Part shown: piece by piece, positions 1 to 5,543 of the stretch | Numbering within the stretch: position 1 is the stretch's first letter | Layout of the letters: each line of letters opens with the position of its first letter | Source: Chloroflexia bacterium | GTDB lineage: Bacteria; Chloroflexota; Chloroflexia; Thermomicrobiales; JALYUS01 | NCBI GenBank assembly: GCA_025928215.1 | Contig: JAICJW010000226.1 | Location: forward strand, 1 to 7,496 | DNA: 7,496 bases | Direction of reading: 5' to 3' | Notes under the pieces: model-generated | What the model saw: only the letters and a program-made list of their open reading frames with translations | The model's database searches: none | What the model was told of the DNA's origin: nothing | Position numbers and translations under genes: made by a program

Positions 1-1
1 C

Positions 2-2083
2 CGGCGCTGGCGCGTGCCGCACAACTTCTACCGCGTCAAGGACCCGCGCGATGGCCTTGTCCTCAATCTCCCCGCCGTCGTTCGCGTCCTCGAGCTGGCC
101 GAGCGCGACCGCAATGTCTTCCGCCATATCCGCCATATCTTTGGCGCGCAGTTCGCCCCAATTGACCGGACGAGTATCTGGCACTATCTCCTGCCGGAAC
201 TGCGGCAATTGCCTCTCTGGCAGCAACTCGCCGAACGCGCCGAGCGCGAGCGCCGGGGCGGGAAGAAGATTCTCACCCTCGATCCGCCGGACGCGCTGAC
301 AACCAATGACAACACCACACCAACCATCGCCGCAAATGACGACATTGCTTCCCCAACCATTGCGGAAGCAAGCGAGGAAGTCCCCCTCCCATCCGACAAA
401 GGTACGTTCCCGGACAGTGGTTTCGCTTCACGTACGGACGGTGTCGCCCGCGTAGACGCCGAAATGGCCCCCATCGCGCCGGATGTCGTTCCGAGCGACG
501 CCGAGATAGATACGATCACGAACGAAGGTACGACGATCATCGAATCTGCTCGCCCCTCCTTCGTCGTCCCGAGGGACAGGATGTATTACCAAGGGGGAGA
601 GAGTGAAGAAGAAACAAGTACCAGTACAAGCAGTACAAATACGCGCGAATCAGTGTCTTCGATTTTTGAGGCTTTGGCGGAACGGCAGGAACGGGAGCGG
701 AAGGGAGCAGAGCCTCCCGATGTCGCTCGCGAAGTCACGGAGCGCGGCTCGTTCCTGCCGGAGCAACCGCTCCCGCCGGTGCCGGAACATCCCGAAGACG
801 GCGCCGTCATCGTCCGCGCCCTCGATGTGACCGAACCGCCGCCCGTTGCTGCCTACGCACAGCAGACCGCAACGATCACTGATATTGAGGCGGCGCTGAC
901 AATGGCGAATGGCCGCCCGCCGAGTGATATGGAAATCTCCCTGCTCGTCCAGGTGGCGCGCGATTGCGACCCTGCCGCGCAGGGGCAGGGTTACGGGCCG
1001 GGAACGGGTCTCGGCTGGGTGCTTGCCGCGATCTGGGAGGCAGTGAATAGCGGTAGCCAGTTCGTCGCCCCGAAGCGGGTCGCCGCGATCTGCGACCGTT
1101 GGATCATTGAAGGATTCGGGTCGGACAACCGTGCCAATCCCAACGCGCCGCCCGCGGTGCATACTCCGCCACCGACCTGGCCCATGCCAACGATGAGCGG
1201 TGAACCGAGTGCGCCATCATTGACAGCGATCACCGACTCCGCATCGCTGCCCGTCCTGCCGGCGATCGGCGATGCCGCCGTTCAACCCGGCACGGCGGCG
1301 ACCGACGCCGAAGCGCGCCGCCTGTGGGAGCAGGTGATGCGGCGGCTCGAAGGCGTCCTGCATCCCGATGCGCTGGAGCGCTGGTTCATCGGCGCACGCG
1401 TCACGACAATCGAGCGCGACCGCGTGATCGTCGTCGTCCCCGGCGCGGATACCGCCCTCAAACTCGCGTCGTATCGTGGCCTGATCAGCCGCCGGATGAG
1501 CGAAGCGCTCGGGCGGACCGTGGATGTCGTCTTCCAGGCGACACGCCTCTCGACGCCGCCCGCGACCGCCGCGAACCCGGTACAACAGTCCACCCAGGTA
1601 TACTCTCCGCCAGCCAGTGAGTCCCCGTCACCCTGGTCATGGCCCGCGCCCACCGCGTCGGGTTCGTTCCCCACGCTGTCGGCGGAAGGGAAACCGGAGA
1701 CTGAATCACCGTCACTGCCGGAAGCGGCTGATGCGCGGGCGCGCGCGACGCCGACACCATCGGAAACGTCAGCTTCCGTGCAATCCTCGACCGGCCTGAC
1801 GAACCGGCAAATCTGGGCAATGGCGCTTCAGGACTTGCAGAATCGGATGAGCGGCGCGACCTTCGCAGTCTGGGTGCGCCCGGCGGAGTTGCTCGCAATT
1901 GAACCGGACGGCACGCTGGTCATCGGGGCGCGGAACCGCGTCCAGCGCGAGCGACTGGAGCGCCAGCACCTGAGCGACCTCGTGATCGTACTCGGCAAAA
2001 TTCTCGACCGCCCGGTCGGCGTGCGCGTCGTGATGATCGGCGAGGCGGAAGGGCACGGGGCAGGGGAGCAGCGGGGCGCATGA
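2..2083 (+). CDS. DnaD-like / tandem DnaA N-terminal domain protein (5' end outside window)
   Basis: The reading frame is open to the left edge (Arg-Arg-Trp-Arg before the first GTG at 14), so the true start is probably upstream and that GTG is likely an internal Val codon. Counting from the GTG, residues 1-80 are a folded, basic, possibly DNA-binding segment that I do not recognise. Residues 90-285 are low-complexity and acidic, with a Ser/Thr run near 200-210. Residues about 288-368 resemble the DnaD/DnaB C-terminal domain (AAIWEAV helix, then ICDRWIIEGF, matching the family's IL..W...G ending). Two DnaA domain I-like modules follow: about 434-508 (LWEQVMRRLEGVLHPDALERW start) and 598-675 (IWAMALQDLQNRMSGATFAVW start), joined by a Pro/Ser/Thr linker. 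No Walker A or B motif, no AAA+ module and no DnaA domain IV is visible, so this is not DnaA. In known families DnaA domain I binds helicase and partner proteins, and DnaD acts in primosome loading. A role in replication initiation or helicase recruitment, possibly from a plasmid or phage, is inference. The gene converges on the rhodanese gene. Confidence 0.72.
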   Translation, partial: RRWRVPHNFYRVKDPRDGLVLNLPAVVRVLELAERDRNVFRHIRHIFGAQFAPIDRTSIWHYLLPELRQLPLWQQLAERAERERRGGKKILTLDPPDALTTNDNTTPTIAANDDIASPTIAEASEEVPLPSDKGTFPDSGFASRTDGVARVDAEMAPIAPDVVPSDAEIDTITNEGTTIIESARPSFVVPRDRMYYQGGESEEETSTSTSSTNTRESVSSIFEALAERQERERKGAEPPDVAREVTERGSFLPEQPLPPVPEHPEDGAVIVRALDVTEPPPVAAYAQQTATITDIEAALTMANGRPPSDMEISLLVQVARDCDPAAQGQGYGPGTGLGWVLAAIWEAVNSGSQFVAPKRVAAICDRWIIEGFGSDNRANPNAPPAVHTPPPTWPMPTMSGEPSAPSLTAITDSASLPVLPAIGDAAVQPGTAATDAEARRLWEQVMRRLEGVLHPDALERWFIGARVTTIERDRVIVVVPGADTALKLASYRGLISRRMSEALGRTVDVVFQATRLSTPPATAANPVQQSTQVYSPPASESPSPWSWPAPTASGSFPTLSAEGKPETESPSLPEAADARARATPTPSETSASVQSSTGLTNRQIWAMALQDLQNRMSGATFAVWVRPAELLAIEPDGTLVIGARNRVQRERLERQHLSDLVIVLGKILDRPVGVRVVMIGEAEGHGAGEQRGA

Positions 2084-2164
2084 TACGGTTACTGCCGCGC
2101 TGCCCCGCTCTATCCATACCGGCGTTCGTGTTGAATACTCGGTGGCGCAAAGGGTTTGCTACGC

Positions 2165-2191
2165 GACCGATTCCGCTCCGCTCAGTCGGTC
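2165..2191. terminator. hairpin between convergent genes, possible terminator
   Basis: An inverted repeat has arms at 2165-2172 (GACCGATT) and 2184-2191 (AGTCGGTC) around an 11-nt loop. Read as plus-strand RNA it gives eight pairs including one G-U. It lies in the 3' junction of the convergent replication-type and rhodanese genes and covers the rhodanese stop codon at 2182-2184. No T-run follows on either strand, so intrinsic termination is only a suggestion from position. Confidence 0.3.
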
Positions 2192-3006
2192 TCTGCGTCC
2201 TTCTCAATCGGCAAGTCCGCCCGGCGGGAATAGTCGCCGAAGGAGCCAACGTAGTGACGCACATCGCCGAAGCCCGCGCTTTTCAAGGCGGCATACGAAT
2301 GTGCTGCCCGGCCCCCGCCCTGGCAATAGGTGATCACTTCCTTGTCGGGCGTCACGCCCTTCGCCGCCAGCAGTTGGCGGATTTCGTCGGGAGATTTGTA
2401 GGTACCGTCCGCATGCGCGAGTTCGGTCCATTCGATCCAGACCGAGCCGGGGATGCGGCCAAGGCGCGGATTGACCCCTGCGTACCGCCCCTGCGCGCTG
2501 CCCGTATACTCGCCCTCGGAGCGGACATCGAGCAGTACGACATGCGGATCGCCATGTGCGGCTGCTGCGTCGTCCGCCGTGGCGAAGGTCGCTTCGTGCC
2601 AATGCGGCGTGAACGCGACTCGCTGACGCGCGTTATCCTGCTCCTGAGAGAGCGGGTGTCCCTCCGCCAGCCACTGATGCAGGCCACCCGCGAGCAGGGC
2701 ACTGTCCTCGTATCCGGCGAAATCCGCCGTCCAGAGGCCGCGCGCGTCCGTCGTCTCATTCTTCATCGCGTAAAAGACGAGCGTCTCGTCGCCGGTGATG
2801 CCGAGGTTCGTCATGTACTCCACGACGTATGCCCGGAACTGTGCATCGCCCGCCGGAGTAGAGACGGCTTGCGCGCCATAGGGATACGCCGATACCGCGC
2901 CAGGAATGTGCCCCTGCGCGTATTCCTGCGCCGTCCGCGTATCCACCGCGATCGCACTGCCGTCCGCCAGATGTGCCGCCAACCATGCGCTATCCACGAA
3001 CTGCAT
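2182..3006 (-). CDS. two-domain rhodanese-like sulfurtransferase
   Basis: The 274-residue product has two rhodanese modules, the usual size and layout of thiosulfate/3-mercaptopyruvate sulfurtransferases (SseA type). These enzymes move sulfane sulfur from a donor to cyanide or another thiophile through a cysteine persulfide. The N-terminal module (about 3-118) has VDTRTAQEYAQGHIPGA and GGLHQWLAEGHPL but no cysteine in the loop after FYAMKNE, as expected for the non-catalytic half. The C-terminal module (about 135-268) has LLDVRSEGEYTG, GRIPGSVWIEW and the active-site loop CQGGGRA with Cys228, ending in GSFGDYS and LPIE. The loop is neither the classic CRKGVT nor CGSGVTA, so the donor substrate cannot be assigned. 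No signal peptide is seen, so it is probably cytoplasmic. The ATG at 3006 has GGAGG five bases upstream. A second ATG at 3010 is out of frame. The gene lies 64 nt downstream of the receiver-like gene and is probably its operon partner. Confidence 0.92.
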   Translation of the reverse strand: MQFVDSAWLAAHLADGSAIAVDTRTAQEYAQGHIPGAVSAYPYGAQAVSTPAGDAQFRAYVVEYMTNLGITGDETLVFYAMKNETTDARGLWTADFAGYEDSALLAGGLHQWLAEGHPLSQEQDNARQRVAFTPHWHEATFATADDAAAAHGDPHVVLLDVRSEGEYTGSAQGRYAGVNPRLGRIPGSVWIEWTELAHADGTYKSPDEIRQLLAAKGVTPDKEVITYCQGGGRAAHSYAALKSAGFGDVRHYVGSFGDYSRRADLPIEKDAETD

Positions 3007-3023
3007 CCATGCCTCCCTCGAAG

Positions 3024-3089
3024 CAGTCAGTAGTCGGCAGTCAGTAATCAGAACGGGATCAACCCTCTGACTACTGGCTACTGACTACT
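3024..3089. repeat. heptamer-based imperfect inverted repeat between two operon genes
   Basis: The right side (3067-3089) reads as heptamers CTGACTA, CTGGCTA, CTGACTA plus CT. The left side (3024-3051) is the same kind of array inverted. Arms 3029-3051 and 3067-3089 match at 19 of 23 positions, all four differences being transitions, and GGG (3054-3056) can pair with CCC (3063-3065) inside the loop. The right arm overlaps the 3' end of the receiver-like gene, encoding its last residues and its TAG stop (3071-3073). Short tandem heptamer arrays of this style are known best from cyanobacteria. In transcript form the element could fold between the two cistrons and affect RNA stability or read-through; that role is inferred. 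Confidence 0.75.
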
Positions 3090-3469
3090 TCCCCCAACAA
3101 TCTCGCGATCACTTCCGGCATCCGGTTGAAGAACGCGCCGTTCGTGACGACGCGCGTCGCGCCCGCCGCTGTTGCCGCCGCACGCCCCGCCGTGTCCACA
3201 TGCGGGCCAAAGGCGAGCAGTGGCGTCTGGGCGAGTGCGGTTAACGCCCGGATCGCCCGGATCGCGCCTTCCCAATCCGAGGCAACGCCAGAACCGATAA
3301 CAATGCCGTCCGGTTCCCATTCCCGCGCGACAGATGCTGCCTCCGCCGTCACTGGTATCGTGCGCACGTCGTACCCACAGGCGCCCAGCGTCCCCTCAAT
3401 CCGCGAGGTGAACAGGAGATCGTCAACGAGGACGAGAATCTTCTTCCTAGCCCCTTGTGTGTGTGTCAT
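3071..3469 (-). CDS. stand-alone degenerate receiver (pseudo-receiver) protein
   Basis: The 132-residue product is a single CheY-like domain with no output domain. The first strand and acidic pair are present (ILVLVDDLLF, Asp16/Asp17). The phosphoacceptor position after PDGIVI is Gly59, the conserved Ser/Thr position in TPLLAFG is Gly88, and the conserved Lys position in ATRVVTNG is Asn110. The late GA motif (AAGATRVV) and terminal helix are kept, so the fold is probably intact, but aspartyl phosphorylation is very unlikely. A role as a protein-interaction module is inference. The chosen ATG at 3469 has GAGG six bases upstream. A TTG at 3481 would add four residues but consumes that Shine-Dalgarno sequence. 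The last codons and stop lie inside the heptamer repeat. The rhodanese gene follows after 64 nt on the same strand, suggesting co-transcription from the promoter near 3505. Confidence 0.82.
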   Translation of the reverse strand: MTHTQGARKKILVLVDDLLFTSRIEGTLGACGYDVRTIPVTAEAASVAREWEPDGIVIGSGVASDWEGAIRAIRALTALAQTPLLAFGPHVDTAGRAAATAAGATRVVTNGAFFNRMPEVIARLLGEVVSSQ

Positions 3470-3500
3470 ATCCCACCTCAATCGTACCGTTCACTGGTTC

Positions 3501-3509
3501 AGTGTAGCA
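3501..3509 (-). promoter_or_regulatory. extended -10 promoter for the receiver-like/rhodanese pair
   Basis: On the minus strand this reads TGCTACACT, an extended -10 element (TGn followed by TACACT). It predicts transcription starting near 3494 and a leader of about 25 nt before the ATG at 3469. No good -35 box is visible at the matching distance, which is tolerated by extended -10 promoters. A small inverted repeat CACTG-GTT-CAGTG (3492-3504) overlaps the -10 and the predicted start and could be an operator. Confidence 0.45.
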
Positions 3510-3613
3510 CGATGCGATGATGCGCTGGCGCGGGGAATCACCTGAGACTCGCCTCGCGCGGGCGATCTCCTGACTCCTCTCCCAATTCCAATCCGAAGCG
3601 GCCAGGTGCGCCG

Positions 3614-3619
3614 TATAGG
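3614..3619 (+). promoter_or_regulatory. possible -10 box for the cupredoxin gene
   Basis: TATAGG lies about 67 nt upstream of the cupredoxin ATG within the 216-nt divergent region 3470-3685. No convincing -35 box is seen upstream, so this is a weak candidate. The rest of the divergent region holds a small GC-rich inverted repeat (TCGCC/GGCGA, about 3549-3566) and no credible gene. Confidence 0.25.
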
Positions 3620-3674
3620 TTAACGCGGACTGGGTTTTTGTGGGAATGCACCGGCGGTCGGTGTGCGAGCAATC

Positions 3675-3680
3675 AGGAGG
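3675..3680 (+). promoter_or_regulatory. ribosome binding site fixing the cupredoxin start
   Basis: AGGAGG, a perfect Shine-Dalgarno core, ends five bases before the ATG at 3686. It rules out the in-frame GTG at 3638. The nearer ATG at 3682 is out of frame and too close. Confidence 0.85.
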
Positions 3681-3685
3681 GATGT

Positions 3686-4213
3686 ATGCAGGCCATTGGG
3701 CAGGTTCGGCGGTATCATCGCGCGCTCTGGGGGATGCTCCTCGCACTCCTCATCGCGGGGCTTCTCAGCATTCATCTGGCGACGGCGGTCTCCGCCGATG
3801 TCTCGGTCAACATCATGAACTTCAAATTCGATCCGACGCCGCTCACGATTCCGGTGGGAACGACCGTTGTCTGGACAAATCAGGACAGCGCGCCGCATAC
3901 GGCATCGAGCGATCCCGGCAGCGCCTTCACCTTCGATACCGGCATGCTCCAGAAAGGGCAATCGGGGAAGGTTACGTTCACGATGGCAGGCACATTCGCC
4001 TATCACTGCAATGTCCACCCGACAATGCACGCGATGGTGATTGTGACCGCCGGGTCCGCGCCAGCTCCGGCCCCCGTGAGCGCCGCACCGTCCGCGGCCG
4101 CACCACCGGCTGCTGCCCCGGCCGCCGCGCCATCAGTCGCGCTCCCAGCCGCACCGCCGCGGGCTGGCGGCGGTGGCGAGGCCTCCTTCATTCGCCGGCT
4201 GGGCGACGGCTAA
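3686..4213 (+). CDS. secreted amicyanin/plastocyanin-like cupredoxin with Ala/Pro-rich tail
   Basis: The 175-residue product begins with a basic n-region (QVRRYHR), a hydrophobic core (about 14-34) and a likely signal-peptidase site after Val-Ser-Ala37. Residues about 38-122 form one type-1 copper domain with ligands in the family order: His71 (SAPHTAS), then Cys108, His111 and Met114 in YHCNVHPTM, the C-x2-H-x2-M spacing of amicyanin. Such proteins carry single electrons outside the membrane; the redox partner here is unknown. Residues about 123-160 are almost all Ala, Pro and Ser, followed by GGGGEASFIRRLGDG. This tail is not part of the copper fold and may act as a spacer or surface linker. 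No lipobox is seen, and there is no clear C-terminal membrane anchor. Neighbouring genes do not suggest a specific respiratory chain. A strong hairpin follows the stop by 19 nt. Confidence 0.9.
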   Translation: MQAIGQVRRYHRALWGMLLALLIAGLLSIHLATAVSADVSVNIMNFKFDPTPLTIPVGTTVVWTNQDSAPHTASSDPGSAFTFDTGMLQKGQSGKVTFTMAGTFAYHCNVHPTMHAMVIVTAGSAPAPAPVSAAPSAAAPPAAAPAAAPSVALPAAPPRAGGGGEASFIRRLGDG

Positions 4214-4232
4214 TCGGCACGCGCGATCCGAG

Positions 4233-4272
4233 ACACATACCGAGCGTGGCACGCGCCACGCTCGGTATGTGT
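4233..4272. terminator. 18-bp perfect hairpin between convergent genes
   Basis: Arms at 4233-4250 and 4255-4272 are perfect reverse complements over 18 bases around the loop ACGC. The hairpin starts 19 nt after the cupredoxin stop, in the gap between convergent genes, so a bidirectional terminator is the natural reading. There is no T-run on either side, so it could instead be a mobile palindromic repeat or a binding site. Confidence 0.6.
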
Positions 4273-4310
4273 TCAGCGCCGTGGCAGCGTTCGCCTCCGT
4301 CCATCCGTCC

Positions 4311-4339
4311 ATCCTTTGTCGGTTGATCCGTCAAAGGAT
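4311..4339. terminator. second hairpin in the convergent gap
   Basis: ATCCTTTG (4311-4318) pairs with CAAAGGAT (4332-4339). After a T-T mismatch the stem continues with CGG (4320-4322) and CCG (4328-4330) around loop TTGAT. It lies downstream of the minus-strand creatininase gene, 59 nt from its stop, and may terminate it. No T-run follows. Confidence 0.4.
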
Positions 4340-4397
4340 ACTGCCCTTTGCCGATGGACGCTCGGAGCTTCATGCAGCGAGTTGACAATGATCCTGA

Positions 4398-5231
4398 TTA
4401 CCCCTCATCCTCGATCGGCGAGATGGCGACGATCTCCTCTGTGAAGGCGACGAAGTTTCGGAGCGCACTCTCCATCATCGCGGTGCCATAGGCGATGGAG
4501 GCATTCGCGGGCGCGTCGCCGAGGCAGCCGTTCGTCGTGTATGCATCGAAGCGGAAGGGGACGGTGACGTTGTACCGCCGCATCCGGTCGCGGAAGCCGT
4601 AGGTGAGGTCAGTCATCTCCCCGGCGGCGAGCGTCTCCTGCTTGACGATCCGGGGTGCGAGATACATCGCTGCCGAGACTTCCATCTCGCAGGCGTGCCC
4701 GGTGATTCCCGTGATGCCGAACCGTTCATTGACATCCTTATCCGCAAACGAGAAGTACGAGGCCGCGCCGATGAACGCGACATCCAGCTCTTCGTGGATG
4801 CGGGCGCACGCCGTACCCATCGCATTCGTGTTGCCGCCGTGGCCGTTGACGATCATGAACCGCCGGAAGCCGTGCTCCACGAGCGAGCCAACGATCTCCA
4901 CCAGTACCTGCGTGAAGGTCTCTGATTCCAGCGTGATTGTGCCGGGGAAATTCATATGGTGGAACGAGACGCCCCACGGTGGCCCCGGCGCGACAAGCAG
5001 ACGCGGATACGCCAGCGCGCTCGCCCGGCGGCAGAATTCCGTCGCCCCGACGATGTCCATACTGACCGCGAGGTTCGGTCCATGCTGCTCATTCGAGCCG
5101 ATCGGCAGCAGCACGACCTCTACGCGCTCCCGGACATCCCGCACTTCCGGCCATGAAAGATCCGCCAGCATCAAGTCTCGCCCGTTCCGCGACTCGTTCG
5201 CGTGCTCCGCCATCATCTTTCTCCCTTCCAT
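4398..5231 (-). CDS. creatininase-family amidohydrolase
   Basis: The 277-residue product matches the creatininase/creatinine amidohydrolase superfamily, metal enzymes that cleave amide or cyclic amide bonds. Visible signatures are LLPIGSNEQHG (Glu48, His50) followed by Asp59, the VNGHGGN motif (His131) and GHACEMEVS (Glu182, Glu184). By family precedent these positions bind the two metal ions. The family also includes mycofactocin peptidase MftE and formamide hydrolases, and the substrate cannot be told from sequence. No mycofactocin or creatine genes are nearby, so no pathway is assigned. The length is about normal (250-270). No signal peptide is seen. The start is uncertain: ATG 5231 has AGGAG eight bases upstream, GTG 5240 adds three residues, and ATG 5216 or 5213 follow GGGAG. 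All keep the whole catalytic domain. The gene is monocistronic and convergent with the cupredoxin gene. Confidence 0.9.
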   Translation of the reverse strand: MEGRKMMAEHANESRNGRDLMLADLSWPEVRDVRERVEVVLLPIGSNEQHGPNLAVSMDIVGATEFCRRASALAYPRLLVAPGPPWGVSFHHMNFPGTITLESETFTQVLVEIVGSLVEHGFRRFMIVNGHGGNTNAMGTACARIHEELDVAFIGAASYFSFADKDVNERFGITGITGHACEMEVSAAMYLAPRIVKQETLAAGEMTDLTYGFRDRMRRYNVTVPFRFDAYTTNGCLGDAPANASIAYGTAMMESALRNFVAFTEEIVAISPIEDEG

Positions 5232-5256
5232 TCGTGCCACTCCTGATCGCGCGCTC

Positions 5257-5262
5257 AGTATA
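5257..5262 (-). promoter_or_regulatory. -10 box for the creatininase-family gene
   Basis: The minus strand reads TATACT, five of six matches to the -10 consensus. It places the transcription start near 5250 and AGGAG (5240-5244) just inside a very short leader, supporting a translation start at 5231 or downstream. No recognisable -35 box lies 16-18 nt upstream. Confidence 0.4.
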
Positions 5263-5543
5263 CGGGAACGAGACGAGCGCGGAGACTGCGGCGGAATCTG
5301 ATAGGCATTGCCTATGGGGGGCTATGGCAGTTGACGAATAGTGCTTTTGCACGCAAACTACACGACTGTTCTGGGAACGCGTCCCGCGTTCACCTGCGGC
5401 ACAGAACGCGCACATCCGCTGGCGACAGACGCCAACGGGTTGCACCGTGTGAAATGAGCAACCGACACTGGACTTCTTTTCCATCCACCAACGTGCGGTG
5501 GCAGGGAATGTGCGGGTAGTGCGGGCCGAAGGAGTCACGGGAC
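5263..5543 (+). other. noncoding, hairpin-rich region upstream of the membrane-protein gene
   Basis: No credible gene is seen in this stretch. It contains several small inverted repeats: ATAGGC/GCCTAT (5301-5315); TTTGC-AC-GCAAA (5346-5357), which resembles a LacI-type operator in shape; GTTCTG/CAGAAC (5368-5407) enclosing GAACGC/GCGTTC (5375-5391); TGGCG/CGCCA (5420-5434); and GGTTGC/GCAACC (5438-5463). TTGACG at 5331-5336 could be a -35 box, but no good -10 follows at 16-18 nt. AAGGAG (5529-5534), nine bases before the ATG at 5544, is the ribosome binding site of the next gene. The cluster may be a structured 5' leader, but I recognise no known riboswitch class. Confidence 0.4.

Noticed and set aside
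2..2083. Annotation as the chromosomal initiator DnaA
   Set aside because: Only DnaA domain I-like modules are present. The ATPase and the DNA-binding domain are absent.
2070..2109. AGCGGGGC/GCCCCGCT inverted repeat at the end of the first gene
   Set aside because: It has a short stem and a 24-nt loop in GC-rich sequence, so it could easily be chance. The hairpin at 2165-2191 is a better terminator candidate.
2080..3033. Long plus-strand open frame (317 codons) antisense to the rhodanese gene
   Set aside because: It mirrors the rhodanese gene, whose protein has clear family motifs. The antisense product has no recognisable domain and an Arg-rich composition typical of GC-rich shadow frames.
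3024..3089. CRISPR array
   Set aside because: The repeat units are seven bases, contiguous and inverted. There are no spacers of regular length and no cas genes.
3640..4326. Plus-strand 228-codon frame overlapping the cupredoxin gene
   Set aside because: The overlapping frame encodes a clear copper protein with signal peptide and Shine-Dalgarno sequence. This one has no domain and runs through the downstream hairpin.
5331..5519. Possible 62-residue small gene upstream of the membrane-protein gene
   Set aside because: It has a non-ATG start without a Shine-Dalgarno sequence, no hydrophobic segment or motif, and it overlaps several inverted repeats.
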